Positions 17,857 to 26,237 are shown, counted from the first letter of the stretch. The stretch is 64,000 nucleotides of DNA from Amycolatopsis acididurans (GCF_012328925.1 NZ_JAAXLS010000010.1:62001-126000); one strand, 5' to 3'. Translations and numbers: made by a program. The notes: generated by a model from the letters alone, not told the origin.

Positions 17857-19257
17857 GTGTCCGAATCGAACGGCAAACTGAACCTCGAAGACGTCAACAT
17901 CGCCGAGCCCGCGATGGTCAAACGCGCGGTCGGCGCGGCCGCGATCGGCAACATCACCGAGTGGTACGACTTCGGCGTCTACGGGTATCTGGCGACCACG
18001 ATCCAGAAAGTGTTCTTTTCGGACCTCTCGCCCACGATGGGGACGATCGCGACTTTCGGCGTCTTCGCCGTGTCGTTCCTGATCCGTCCGTTCGGGAGCT
18101 TCATCTTCGGCCCGCTGGGCGACAAGATCGGCCGCAAACGCGTGCTCTCACTGACGGTCATCATGATGGCGGCGGGCACGTTCATCCTCGGCATCGTGCC
18201 CGGCTACGCGCAGATCGGGATCGCCGCCCCGGTGCTGGTGCTGCTCGCGCGGCTGTTGCAGGGCCTGTCCACCGGCGGTGAGTACGGCAACGCGATGACC
18301 TTCATCGCCGAGTACGCGCCGGACCGGCGCCGCGGCTTCTTCGGCAGCTGGCTGGAGTTCGGCACGCTGACCGGGTACGCGTTCGGCGCCACCATCGCGA
18401 CCGTCCTCAGCACCGTGCTCAGCGCCGACCAGCTGGTGTCCTGGGGCTGGCGTATTCCGTTCCTGATCGCGCTGCCGCTCGGCGCCGTCGGCCTCTACCT
18501 GCGGCTGCGGCTGGAGGAGTCGCCCGCGTTCGCGTCGCTGAAGGCCAAGGAAGCGCAGCAGAAGCCGACCAAGTCGGAGTTCCGTTCGGTGTTCGTCGAC
18601 TACTGGCCGGTGATGCTGCTGGTCGCAGGCCTGGTATTGGCCTGGAACGTCACCAACTACATGCTCACCAGCTACATCCCGACCTACCTGACCGACACGC
18701 TGCCCAAGCACGGCCAGCCGGGCGCCGGCGAGACGGCCTCGGAGGTGCTGCAGATCGTCGTGCTGGTCGTGCTGATGATCGTGATCACCTTCCTCGGCCG
18801 GCTGTCGGACCGGATCGGCCGCCGGAAGGTCGTCATGGCCGGGTGCGTCGCGCTGGTCGTGCTGTCGCTGCCGTCGGTGCTGCTGCTGCGGTCGGGTGGG
18901 GACACCGCGACGCTGATCGGGCTGCTGATCATGGGACTGACGCTGGTGTGCTTCTCCGCGGTACTGCCCTCGACGCTGCCCGCGATGTTCCCGACGCACA
19001 TCCGCGCGGGCGGGCTGTCCATCGCGTTCAACATCTCGGTCTCGCTGTTCGGCGGCACCACCTCGACCGTGATGAGCGCGCTCGTCGCGGGCACCGGCGA
19101 TCTGAACTGGCCCGCGTACTACCTGATGGGTGCCGGGGTGGTCGGCGCGATCTGCATCGTGCTGACCCGCGAGTCGGCGCGGCGGCCGCTGAGCGGATCG
19201 GCGCCCATCGTCACCAGCGAGGCAGAGGCGAGGGAGCTGGTGGCCGCGCAGCGCTGA
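17857..19257 (+). CDS. MHS-family MFS transporter (proline/betaine/dicarboxylate type)
   Basis: 466 residues, 12 predicted membrane segments. The metabolite:H+ symporter signature is clear: GNITEWYDFGVYGYLA in TM1, FGVFAVSFLIRPFGSFIFGPLGDKIGRKR around TM2-3, and LQGLSTGGEYGNAMTFIAEYAPDRRRGFFGSW. Relatives import proline, betaine, shikimate or ketoglutarate with protons; the substrate here is open. GTG at 17857 is chosen because GGAG at 17848-17851 lies 5 nt upstream; the GTG at 17851 overlaps that site. Confidence 0.9.
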   Translation: MSESNGKLNLEDVNIAEPAMVKRAVGAAAIGNITEWYDFGVYGYLATTIQKVFFSDLSPTMGTIATFGVFAVSFLIRPFGSFIFGPLGDKIGRKRVLSLTVIMMAAGTFILGIVPGYAQIGIAAPVLVLLARLLQGLSTGGEYGNAMTFIAEYAPDRRRGFFGSWLEFGTLTGYAFGATIATVLSTVLSADQLVSWGWRIPFLIALPLGAVGLYLRLRLEESPAFASLKAKEAQQKPTKSEFRSVFVDYWPVMLLVAGLVLAWNVTNYMLTSYIPTYLTDTLPKHGQPGAGETASEVLQIVVLVVLMIVITFLGRLSDRIGRRKVVMAGCVALVVLSLPSVLLLRSGGDTATLIGLLIMGLTLVCFSAVLPSTLPAMFPTHIRAGGLSIAFNISVSLFGGTTSTVMSALVAGTGDLNWPAYYLMGAGVVGAICIVLTRESARRPLSGSAPIVTSEAEARELVAAQR

Positions 19258-19512
19258 TCAATCGCGCATGTGCAGCCACGCCGCGATCGACAGCCCGGCC
19301 GCCCCGGCGAGCACGAGCAGCACGTTCGCGGTGACCAGGCCGAGCAGCAGCAGGGCGGCCGCGACGACGTCGGCGGCCGCCCTGCCCGCGCGGGCGCGCA
19401 ACCGACCCGGCGGTGGCTCCCCCGCCGCCAGCGCCTTCTCGAACCGGGGGTCGGCCTCGCGGAACCAGGCCTCGATCTTCTCCAGCTCTCGCCGTTCGAA
19501 CTGACTCAACAT
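19258..19512 (-). CDS. DUF3040 small membrane protein
   Basis: 84 residues. The opening MLSQFERRELEKIEAWFREADPRFEKAL is the DUF3040 signature. Two adjacent hydrophobic segments follow (VVAAALLLLGLVTANVLLVLAGAAGLSIAAWL). These small actinobacterial proteins sit in the membrane with a cytoplasmic N-terminus; the function is unknown. Its stop abuts that of the convergent MHS transporter. Confidence 0.85.
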   Translation of the reverse strand: MLSQFERRELEKIEAWFREADPRFEKALAAGEPPPGRLRARAGRAAADVVAAALLLLGLVTANVLLVLAGAAGLSIAAWLHMRD

Positions 19513-19742
19513 GCCCGATCACCCCGCGCCGCCGATGCTTCCCGTGCCAGCGTGGGTACCCGGCGGCGCGCCGCGAAACTCGCCCATGAGAAGTGTTAGC
19601 AGTACGCGCTGTCGGAATCGACACAGCCGTTTCGGGCGACAACCCACGTGATCGACAGGTAGATTCTGCGCCCGGGTGATCGCACCCGGATTCCGCGCAG
19701 GCCGGTGTTGCCTGCTTCTGCTTTGTCGAAAGGATTCCCAAG

Positions 19743-20984
19743 TTGCGGCGAACCATGCCGCCGATGCTTCGCGCGCTCGAAAATCGCAACTACCGCCTGT
19801 GGGCGGCCGCGGACCTGGTGTCGGTGACGGGCAGCTGGATGCAGGTGCTCGCCTTGAACTGGGTGGTACTCGAACGCACCGGATCGGCGACCTCGGTCGG
19901 TTTCTCGGTGCTGCTGAGCACGCTGCCCGCACTGTTGCTCGGACCGTGGGCGGGCGCGCTGGCCGACCGGTTCCCACCCCGGCGGCTCATCCTGGCCGGC
20001 GAGATGTTGCACCTGGTCACCGCGCTGCTGCTGGCGGCGATGGTGGGGCTGGACCTGCCACTGGCCGGGATCTACGGACTCACCGCGTTCGGCGGGTTGA
20101 TCGGCGCGTTCGAAGGGCCCGCGCTCGGCCGCTTCGCCGGGCAGGTCGTGCCGAGGACCGACCTCGGCAACGCGCTGGCCTGGAACTCTGTCACCAACTC
20201 GGTCGGCAGGGTGCTGGGCATGAGCCTTGCCGGGGTGCTCGCCGCGCTGGTGGGCAACGCGCTGCTGTTCGTGGTCAACGCGGCGAGCTTCGTCGCGGTG
20301 CTGGTGGCGATCTTCGTGATGCGGCCCGCGGAGTTCCACCCGCTCGAGGTCAGCCCGCCGGAGCAGGCCGGGGTGCGGGCCGGGCTGCGGTACGTGGGCC
20401 GGAACCGCACGCTGCTCCTGCTGTTCGCGCTCGGGTTCGTGCTGTCCGCGCTGGGGCGCAACTACCAGGTCACGATGGCCGCGATGACCGAAGGACCGCT
20501 GCACGCGGGTGCCGCGGGATACGGCCTGCTGTCGGCGATCTTCGCGGTGGGCACGGTACTCGGCGGCCTCGTCGCGGCGCGGATTCCGGAACTGACCATT
20601 CCGGTGCTGCTCGGCGCGGGCGCGCTGACCAGCGCGTTGCAGGCGGTGAGCGGATACCTGCCGGGGCTGGTGGGATTCGCCGCGATGATCCTGCCGATCG
20701 CGGCGGGCGCGGTCGTGATCGACACGGCCAAGAGCACCCGCCTGCAACTGGACTCGCTGGAGGGGATGCGGGGCCGCGTGCTGTCCATCCACGGCGCGGT
20801 CGCGGCGGGCGCGGGTGCGCTCGGTGCGCCGCTGCTCGGCTGGTTGTGCGAGCAGGCCGGACCCGAGCAGGCGCTGCTGCTGGCCGGGCTCGTCACGTTG
20901 GCGGCGACCGGCCTGGCCGCCCTCGCCCTGCGCGGCCGCGTTCCGGAAGCCGAGCCGGCGGTCGCCGTGGCCGCGGAGGCTTAG
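19743..20984 (+). CDS. MFS transporter (DHA3/EntS-like exporter)
   Basis: 413 residues, 12 predicted membrane segments. It opens with ALENRNYRLWAAADLVSVTGSWMQVLALNWVVLE and has the loop motif GALADRFPPRRLILAGE, both typical of the MFS_3/EntS group that exports siderophores or drugs. The TTG start at 19743 is taken because AAAGGA at 19729-19734 is 8 nt upstream; ATG at 19755 is possible. It sits 64 nt from the end of the convergent SDR gene and may or may not serve the butyrolactone cluster. Confidence 0.87.
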   Translation: MRRTMPPMLRALENRNYRLWAAADLVSVTGSWMQVLALNWVVLERTGSATSVGFSVLLSTLPALLLGPWAGALADRFPPRRLILAGEMLHLVTALLLAAMVGLDLPLAGIYGLTAFGGLIGAFEGPALGRFAGQVVPRTDLGNALAWNSVTNSVGRVLGMSLAGVLAALVGNALLFVVNAASFVAVLVAIFVMRPAEFHPLEVSPPEQAGVRAGLRYVGRNRTLLLLFALGFVLSALGRNYQVTMAAMTEGPLHAGAAGYGLLSAIFAVGTVLGGLVAARIPELTIPVLLGAGALTSALQAVSGYLPGLVGFAAMILPIAAGAVVIDTAKSTRLQLDSLEGMRGRVLSIHGAVAAGAGALGAPLLGWLCEQAGPEQALLLAGLVTLAATGLAALALRGRVPEAEPAVAVAAEA

Positions 20985-21048
20985 GCCGCGTGGCCGGTCC
21001 AGCGGTGTCCGGTCCCGGAAATGAGCGGTACCCGCCGCACGTGCACCG

Positions 21049-21894
21049 TCACCCCGCCGGATACGCCTGCGCGAACGGCGGGCCGGGTTCGAGGGAGGTC
21101 AGGCGCCAGATGGTGGCCGACTCGTAGAAGTGGTCGTTGGCGATCAGGTCGAGGTGGCGCGGGTTCAGCACCGCCTCGGCTTCGGCGAGCGTGAGCCTGC
21201 GCTCCGGTTCGCCGAGGCCGTGCACCGCGCTGACGACGCTCATGACCGTGCCGGCCTCGACCGGTTCGGGATGGTTCGCGTGCAGCACCGTCCGGGGCGG
21301 CACGTCCGCGGTGACCAGGCCGGCGAGCAGGCGCGCGAGGTCGGCGACGTGGACCACCGACATGCGCGCGGAGTCGTCGGCGAGCCAGCCACCCAGCGCC
21401 TGACGCAGCCGGATCAGGCTGGGCACGAACCACTTGTCGCCCTCGCCGTAGACCAGATGCGGGCGCGCCACGACTCCCCCGGCGGCCAGCACGTGGCCCT
21501 CCGCGGCCAGGCGGCTGCTGCTGCGCGGCGAGACCGGGCGGCAGTCCAGTTCGTCGGGGCGCTCGCCGCGATGCGGGCCGAGGCCGTAGACCGCGGCCGT
21601 GCTCGCGTAGACGATCCGGCGCACTCCCGCGCGCCGCGCCTCGCCGACCAGCGCCTCCGTGCCGGCGTCGTTGACAACCGAACACCGTTCGGGATCATCC
21701 CCGACGTAGGACGCCGCGTGCACGAGCACGTCCACCCCGTCGCACAGTCCGGCCAAGCTCCGCGGATCGGCGAGGTCGGGTCGTCCCGGCCCGCGGACCA
21801 GCGTGGTCAGCGAGATTTCCGGCATACCGCGCAGTACGGCCGCCGTCGCGCCACCGATGAAACCGGTGGCCCCGGTCAGCAAAACCCTGTTCAT
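21049..21894 (-). CDS. NAD(P)-binding SDR/epimerase-like protein with an altered catalytic site
   Basis: 281 residues of the extended SDR fold. The nucleotide site is intact (RVLLTGATGFIGGAT) and VLVHAASYVGDDP and RIVYASTAAVYG follow. Where active members have YxxxK (PYxxSKLAAE), this reads PRSSSRLAAE, so both catalytic Tyr and Lys are replaced. It diverges from the butyrolactone receptor gene across a shared operator region. By position it could be the reductase of signal synthesis, but the missing Tyr/Lys argues for a non-classical mechanism or a binding role. Confidence 0.82.
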   Translation of the reverse strand: MNRVLLTGATGFIGGATAAVLRGMPEISLTTLVRGPGRPDLADPRSLAGLCDGVDVLVHAASYVGDDPERCSVVNDAGTEALVGEARRAGVRRIVYASTAAVYGLGPHRGERPDELDCRPVSPRSSSRLAAEGHVLAAGGVVARPHLVYGEGDKWFVPSLIRLRQALGGWLADDSARMSVVHVADLARLLAGLVTADVPPRTVLHANHPEPVEAGTVMSVVSAVHGLGEPERRLTLAEAEAVLNPRHLDLIANDHFYESATIWRLTSLEPGPPFAQAYPAG

Positions 21895-21946
21895 CCGGCC
21901 CTTTCCGGTAGGACAATCATCGCGGATATTCTGAATCGGCTTCGGA

Positions 21947-21970
21947 AGAAACCAACCGACCGGTACTATT
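21947..21970 (+). promoter_or_regulatory. Candidate ARE (butyrolactone-receptor operator) in the receptor-gene promoter
   Basis: The left arm AGAAACCAACC at 21947-21957 and the GACCGGT core match the ARE consensus as I recall it (ANAWAC, two, ACY, three, CGGTTTKTTT) at 15 of 18 defined positions. The 3' end overlaps a strong -10, TACTAT at 21964-21969, with a weak -35 TTCGGA 17 bp upstream. Binding here would repress the receptor gene and perhaps the divergent SDR gene. Confidence 0.65.
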
Positions 21971-22003
21971 CATCACCGCACACCACGTCGGAGGGAGGGC
22001 ATC

Positions 22004-22663
22004 GTGGCGAAGCAGGTTCGCTCGGAGGTCACCAGGGCGGCCATCGTCCGCGGCGCCGCCGAGGCATTCGACCGGTTCGGCTACGGGGCCACGAGCCTGT
22101 CCGACGTCATCGCACTCGCGGGTGTGACGAAGGGCGCGCTGTACTTCCACTTCAGCTCCAAACAGGAGCTCGCGCAGGCCGTGATCCGCCAGCAGCACGC
22201 GTGGTCGGTCGGCCCCGCCGTGCAACAACTGGAGGGCAACGCGCCCGGCCTGGAGACGGTGATCCAGCTTTCGCACCGGCTCGCGGGCCAGTTGCAGAAC
22301 GATCCGATCGTCCGCGCCGGCATCCGGCTCACGATGGAGACCGGCACGTTCGACGCCGCGATGCCCGATCCCTACCAGGAATGGATCGACGCCACGACGG
22401 GGCTGCTGCAGCGTGCCGCCGAGGCGGGGGAACTGCGGCCGAACGTCCGGCCGGAGATGGTGGCCCGGTTCGCCTGTGGCGCGTTCACCGGCGTGCAGGT
22501 GCTGTCCCAGGTGCTCACCGGCCGCGCGGACCTGCGCGAGCGCGTGCAGGAGATGTGGGAGCTGCTGTTGCCCGGTCTCGTGCCGGAGCGCAAGCTGCCC
22601 TACTACCGGCGGATCGCCCGCGGGGCGACCGACCCCGAGGAAACCGTTACCCCGCAAGCGTGA
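22004..22663 (+). CDS. Gamma-butyrolactone receptor, TetR family (ArpA/ScbR type)
   Basis: 219 residues. The N-terminal TetR helix-turn-helix reads AAEAFDRFGYGATSLSDVIALAGVTKGALYFHF. The ligand domain has VRAGIRLTMETGTF and PYQEWIDATT; its Trp127 is the residue that packs on the lactone in ArpA/CprB proteins, so this looks like a true receptor and not a pseudo-receptor. Without signal it should repress ARE-bearing promoters. GTG at 22004 follows GGAGGGAGG. It converges directly on the afsA-like gene, as in scbA/scbR-type loci. Confidence 0.93.
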   Translation: MAKQVRSEVTRAAIVRGAAEAFDRFGYGATSLSDVIALAGVTKGALYFHFSSKQELAQAVIRQQHAWSVGPAVQQLEGNAPGLETVIQLSHRLAGQLQNDPIVRAGIRLTMETGTFDAAMPDPYQEWIDATTGLLQRAAEAGELRPNVRPEMVARFACGAFTGVQVLSQVLTGRADLRERVQEMWELLLPGLVPERKLPYYRRIARGATDPEETVTPQA

Positions 22664-23584
22664 TCACACGCCGTCGGCCAGCGTCATCGTGCCCTCGGCG
22701 GCGATCTGCCCGCCCTGTTCGGCCCGCACCCGCAGAATCGTGCGGTCGCCTTGCTCCTCGTCACTGTCCAATCCGACCGCGCAACCGTCGGTGAGCTCGA
22801 GAAACCGGCCGAACGTCATATCGGCGGCCACCGGCTGCGCGTGCTGCCTGCCCAGCCGCAACCGCCCGGCCTGGCGCAGCGCCTCGAACACGAGCATTCC
22901 TGGCACGTGGTCCAGCGGATGATCGAACAGCACCGGATGGTCCACCGGCACGCGCACCGGCCACAGCCCCGGCTGCGCATCGTCGCCGACCACCACGTCC
23001 GCGGGATCGAGCAGGCCGACCTTGCCCGCTTCGACGGGATCGGGCTGGTTCGGCGGCGACGTGCCCGCCACGGCCGCGTCCTTGCGCAGTCGCGCGTAGA
23101 GCGCCGGTGCGACGCAGCGGACCACGCCGATGCCGGTCGCGACCGAACGGTCGTCGCGCCGGAAGTCCATATCGAACCGGATGCTGGTCTGTGCCTTTGT
23201 GCGCCGCCCCACGGTGCACGCGATCCGCACGATCACGTCGGCGGGCTCACGGCCGGCCGCGAGCCCCGCCGGGTCCACCTCGAACGCGAGGCGGTCCATC
23301 AGGAAGGCGTGCTCGTGCGGAATCTCGTATGCGACATGGGAGAGCAGGATTCCCGCCTGGCGCAACGTTTCCGCCACCAGCAACGGATCGTGCCGCCCGT
23401 CGCGTACGCGGTAGAGCCGGTGCCCGCGGGGCCATTGCGCGGCACATTCGAACGTGTCCGGACCGGCCGCACGCCAATCGGTGATCAGCACCTCCGCCAC
23501 CGCGCGCCGGTGCACGAGCCCGCACGGCACACCCGACGCGAACGACAGAGGATTTCCCGCCTGTTCCCGGGAGATCACGGTCAT
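22664..23584 (-). CDS. AfsA/ScbA-family gamma-butyrolactone biosynthesis enzyme
   Basis: 306 residues forming two hot-dog repeats. Each carries the family motif: VAETLRQAGILLSHVAYEIP in the first and VPGMLVFEALRQAGRL in the second, with HAFLMDRLAFEVDP between. AfsA joins a beta-ketoacyl chain to dihydroxyacetone phosphate, the first committed step to A-factor-like signals. ATG at 23584 has GGAGGGGG 4 nt upstream. A candidate ARE lies 42 nt upstream. Its stop abuts the receptor stop. Confidence 0.93.
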   Translation of the reverse strand: MTVISREQAGNPLSFASGVPCGLVHRRAVAEVLITDWRAAGPDTFECAAQWPRGHRLYRVRDGRHDPLLVAETLRQAGILLSHVAYEIPHEHAFLMDRLAFEVDPAGLAAGREPADVIVRIACTVGRRTKAQTSIRFDMDFRRDDRSVATGIGVVRCVAPALYARLRKDAAVAGTSPPNQPDPVEAGKVGLLDPADVVVGDDAQPGLWPVRVPVDHPVLFDHPLDHVPGMLVFEALRQAGRLRLGRQHAQPVAADMTFGRFLELTDGCAVGLDSDEEQGDRTILRVRAEQGGQIAAEGTMTLADGV

Positions 23585-23625
23585 GACGCCCCCTCCAGTG
23601 GTAAGACGTCGTCACCTTGACCGAA

Positions 23626-23649
23626 CCACAAACCGACCGCAAGGTTTCA
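23626..23649 (-). promoter_or_regulatory. Candidate ARE upstream of the afsA-like gene
   Basis: Read on the minus strand, the arm GAAACC and the half CGGTTTGTGG match the remembered ARE consensus at 13 of 18 defined positions. It lies 42-65 nt before the afsA-like ATG, where its promoter should be (TTGCGG, 17 bp, CAAGGT is a weak fit). Confidence 0.55.
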
Positions 23650-23755
23650 CTCACCCTCAGCGGCCGCTGGTCAGCGTGCTCCTCACCCGATCGCTCCAGG
23701 CCGTTGCCCTATTCAGCCCAGTACCCTCTTAGTCCACCGTGACAGCGGGCCGTGG

Positions 23756-23784
23756 TTGACAAAACAGGGCGGTTGGTTTGTTAT
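23756..23784 (+). promoter_or_regulatory. Strong promoter with an embedded candidate ARE, driving the HAD gene
   Basis: TTGACA at 23756-23761, a 17-bp spacer and TGTTAT at 23779-23784 make a near-consensus promoter. An ARE-like site at 23760-23783 (CAAAAC arm, GGTTTGTT arm, 13 of 18 positions) covers the spacer and both boxes, the classic layout for repression by a butyrolactone receptor. The HAD gene starts at 23819. Confidence 0.65.
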
Positions 23785-23818
23785 TGAGTCACGCGCCCAC
23801 AACCGGGGACCGGAGGCC

Positions 23819-24436
23819 ATGTCGAACGTGAAGCACGTCGCCTTTTTCGACGTCGACCGAGCGCTGGTCACGTGCCGCATCCTCACGTCGTTCCTCGACT
23901 GTGGACCCGTCGCGGACGAGCGCGAGCCCTACCGGCAGCTCGCCGGACGCACCATCACGGAGGTCGCCGCCGCGGGTGAGGCGTGGTTCGAGCGCAAGCT
24001 GGGCACCCGCCACCTGTTCCACCGGCCGCTGCTGCGCGCCTTCGACCGCCACCGCAACATGGGCCACCTGACGGTCCTGATGTCGAGCGCGTTCTCGGCC
24101 TGTCTCGACCCCATCGCCGAGTACGTCGGGGCGGACGTGGTGCTCGGGTCGGTGCCGGAGGTCTCCGGCGACGTCTACACCGGACGGCTGCTGCGGTTCC
24201 GTGACGGCATCGGCAAGGCCGAGGCCACCCGGGAACTGCTGGCGAACACCGGCATCCCGCGCTCTCGGGCCTACGCGTACGGCAACCACTCGTCCGACCT
24301 GGAAATGATGTCCACTGTGGACAATCCGGTGGTCGTCGGCTCGGACCCGGTACTGGCCGAGATGGTGCGCTTCCACTCGTGGCGCTGGGTGCGCGGCATC
24401 GAAGACATGGCCGGGGTTATGCAAACCCGCCCATAA
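23819..24436 (+). CDS. HAD-superfamily (IB, SerB-like) phosphatase, probably for butyrolactone synthesis
   Basis: 205 residues. Motif I is VAFFDVDRALVT with the two catalytic Asp residues; the usual Gly-Thr after them is Arg-Ala. Motif II lies at LMSSAFSACLDP, the Lys at GIGKAEATRELL and motif IV at YGNHSSDLEMMS. Butyrolactone synthesis needs loss of the dihydroxyacetone-derived phosphate, so a phosphatase fits here. ATG at 23819 has GGAGG 2 nt upstream. It diverges from afsA with a 234-nt gap holding two ARE-like sites. Confidence 0.85.
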   Translation: MSNVKHVAFFDVDRALVTCRILTSFLDCGPVADEREPYRQLAGRTITEVAAAGEAWFERKLGTRHLFHRPLLRAFDRHRNMGHLTVLMSSAFSACLDPIAEYVGADVVLGSVPEVSGDVYTGRLLRFRDGIGKAEATRELLANTGIPRSRAYAYGNHSSDLEMMSTVDNPVVVGSDPVLAEMVRFHSWRWVRGIEDMAGVMQTRP

Positions 24437-24613
24437 AACACTTTCTTCTTGAACACAGAGTAGCCGCCGGACTGCATACAGCGATCACCTGATGGTGTCT
24501 TGGCTGGTCAGCCCGTTTTCGCTGAGCGTCTTCTGTGAATAGGCGCATTCGCCGCGAAATCCGCCCTACACTGAAAGGCGAGGGGCGTTGAACACCAGCC
24601 TCCTCCTCTGTCT

Positions 24614-24650
24614 CGCCCAGCGCTCACCTCCCCCCTCGGGGCGCTGGGCG
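24614..24650. terminator. Perfect 10-bp hairpin, first of a tandem pair
   Basis: CGCCCAGCGC at 24614-24623 pairs with GCGCTGGGCG at 24641-24650 around a 17-nt loop. It could end the HAD transcript or act inside the 5' leader of the polymerase gene. Confidence 0.5.
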
Positions 24651-24662
24651 TCCAGTGGTCCT

Positions 24663-24686
24663 CGGCGGGAACCCCCTGCCCCGCCG
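24663..24686. terminator. Second hairpin of the tandem pair
   Basis: CGGCGGG at 24663-24669 pairs with CCCGCCG at 24680-24686 around a 10-nt loop, 12 nt after the first hairpin and 51 nt before the start at 24738. Confidence 0.4.
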
Positions 24687-24737
24687 GGGACCCTCTTACC
24701 CCCTGCGAACACCGGCCACTTCGGGCAAGGTGTTGCT

Positions 24738-25643
24738 ATGACTGGTCAGCGGGTCATGGTGGAGGTCGAGGGGCGCAGACTCGGCCTCACGAACCTGGAG
24801 AAGGTGCTCTACCCCAAGGCCGGGTTCACCAAGCGCGATGTGATCGACTACTACGCGAAGATCGCGCCGCTGATGCTGCCGCATCTGCGCAAGCGGCCCA
24901 CCACGTTCCGCCGCTATCCCGAGGGCGTGGCGGCCGAACCGTTCTTCGAGAAGGACGTCGCCCGGCACGCGCCGGACTGGGTGCGCGTGGCCCGCATCGT
25001 CAGCCGCCGCGACGACGAGATCAACGCCTATCCGCTCATCGACGATCTGCCGACACTCGTGTGGGCGGCGAACCTCGCCGCACTCGAACTTCACGTTCCA
25101 CAGTGGATGGTCGGTCCCAAGGACGCCAAGCGAAATCCGGATCTGCTCGTGTTCGATCTCGACCCCGGCGCGCCCGCGACCATCGTCGAATGCTGCCGCG
25201 TCGCCTGCCTGCTGCGTGAGCGGCTCACCGCCGACGGACTCGACGTCTACGCGAAAACCAGTGGCTCCAAAGGACTTCAGCTCTACTGCGCGATCCGTAC
25301 CCGGCGTCCGGAGGCCACTTCCGAGTACGCCAAAGCACTTGCCGAGGAACTCGCGGCGGAACATCGCGACCTCATCGTGGCCGTGATGGCGAAGGCGATC
25401 CGGCCCGGCAAGGTGTTCATCGACTGGAGCCAGAACAACCCCGCCAAGACGACTGTGGCGCCGTACTCACTGCGCGGCCGCGAGCAGCCGACGGTGTCCA
25501 CACCGGTCACCTGGGACGAGGTCGAGGCGTGCCGCCGCGTCGCCGATCTCACCTTCACCTCCGACGACGTCCTCGACCGCGCCGAGGAGTACGGCGACCT
25601 GTTCGCCCTCGGCAACCGCGCCGCGCTCCCCCGCGTCAGGTGA
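24738..25643 (+). CDS. LigD-type primase-polymerase domain protein (NHEJ polymerase)
   Basis: 301 residues, a stand-alone LigD polymerase domain. LTNLEKVLYPKAGFTKRDVI opens the fold. The catalytic metal Asp pair is in LLVFDLDPGAP, then SGSKGLQLYCAI and FIDWSQNNPAKTTVAPYSLR with the third Asp. Such enzymes add or fill nucleotides at broken DNA ends in Ku/LigD end joining. No ligase or Ku gene is adjacent. ATG at 24738 follows CAAGG. Its end overlaps the convergent isochorismatase-like stop by 8 nt. Confidence 0.9.
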   Translation: MTGQRVMVEVEGRRLGLTNLEKVLYPKAGFTKRDVIDYYAKIAPLMLPHLRKRPTTFRRYPEGVAAEPFFEKDVARHAPDWVRVARIVSRRDDEINAYPLIDDLPTLVWAANLAALELHVPQWMVGPKDAKRNPDLLVFDLDPGAPATIVECCRVACLLRERLTADGLDVYAKTSGSKGLQLYCAIRTRRPEATSEYAKALAEELAAEHRDLIVAVMAKAIRPGKVFIDWSQNNPAKTTVAPYSLRGREQPTVSTPVTWDEVEACRRVADLTFTSDDVLDRAEEYGDLFALGNRAALPRVR

Positions 25644-26220
25644 GTGCGTCCGCGGCGGGGACGCAGCCCGCCGTGGTCAGCTCCAGATTGGCCAGCGACG
25701 CGGCGTGCGTGGCCTCGTCCGCGGCGGCGGCGCAGTCACTGATCACGTGCACGGTGAAGCCCAGATCGGTGGCGTGACGAGCGGTCTGCTCGACGGTGAG
25801 ATTCGTGGCCACCCCGGTCACGTACAGCGTCCCGATGCCGCGGGCGGCCAGCTCGTCGGCGAGCCCGTTGCCCGCCAGCCCGGACAGCTTCTGGTTGTCC
25901 ACCACCAGATCCGGCTGACCGGCCATCTCCGGGATCAGCTGTGAACCGCCGGCATCGGGCCGGAAGGACTGCTGCGCCTCGCCGACGGCGCGCATGAACC
26001 CGGTGTTGCGGACCAGAGCGCCTTCGCCCTCCGGGATCGTGAACCGCGTGAAGATCAGCGGCAGCCCGGCCCGCGCCGCCGCCTCGTGGAAGGCCACCGC
26101 ACGCGGCAGGACTCCGCTGCGCGCGACGGGTTCGGCGAGCATGCCGCCGAAGAACCCCTCCGGCTTGATCACGTTGACCTGCCAGTGCAGTGCGAGCACC
26201 GCTCGTCGTTCGCTCGTCAT
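25636..26220 (-). CDS. Isochorismatase-like protein lacking the catalytic Asp and Cys
   Basis: 194 residues with the cysteine-hydrolase fold. The family segment normally reading D-x-Q in strand 1 is ALHWQVNVI here, with His for Asp. The nucleophile loop normally GVATNxCVE is VTGVATNLTVEQTARHA, with Thr for Cys. The Lys region is VVDNQKLSGLAGNGL. Two of the three triad residues are therefore absent, so ordinary amidase or nicotinamidase chemistry is unlikely; a binding or altered role is possible. ATG at 26220 starts the conserved frame. Confidence 0.85.
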   Translation of the reverse strand: MTSERRAVLALHWQVNVIKPEGFFGGMLAEPVARSGVLPRAVAFHEAAARAGLPLIFTRFTIPEGEGALVRNTGFMRAVGEAQQSFRPDAGGSQLIPEMAGQPDLVVDNQKLSGLAGNGLADELAARGIGTLYVTGVATNLTVEQTARHATDLGFTVHVISDCAAAADEATHAASLANLELTTAGCVPAADALT

Positions 26221-26237
26221 GCCCCGATCCTGCCGGA

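Larger units (their letters stand above)
24437..24737. other. Intergenic leader before the ligD-type gene
   Basis: 301 nt without a clear gene. TACACT at 24567-24572 could be a -10 box. Two perfect hairpins follow (separate entries). A TTG at 24588 with AGGGG before it is in frame with the polymerase gene, but the extension is Pro/Arg-rich and unlike the family, so I do not count it as coding. Confidence 0.4.

Noticed and set aside
24588..24737. N-terminal extension or leader peptide in frame with the LigD-type gene
   Set aside because: TTG start, Pro/Arg-rich sequence unlike the family, and a better start at 24738.
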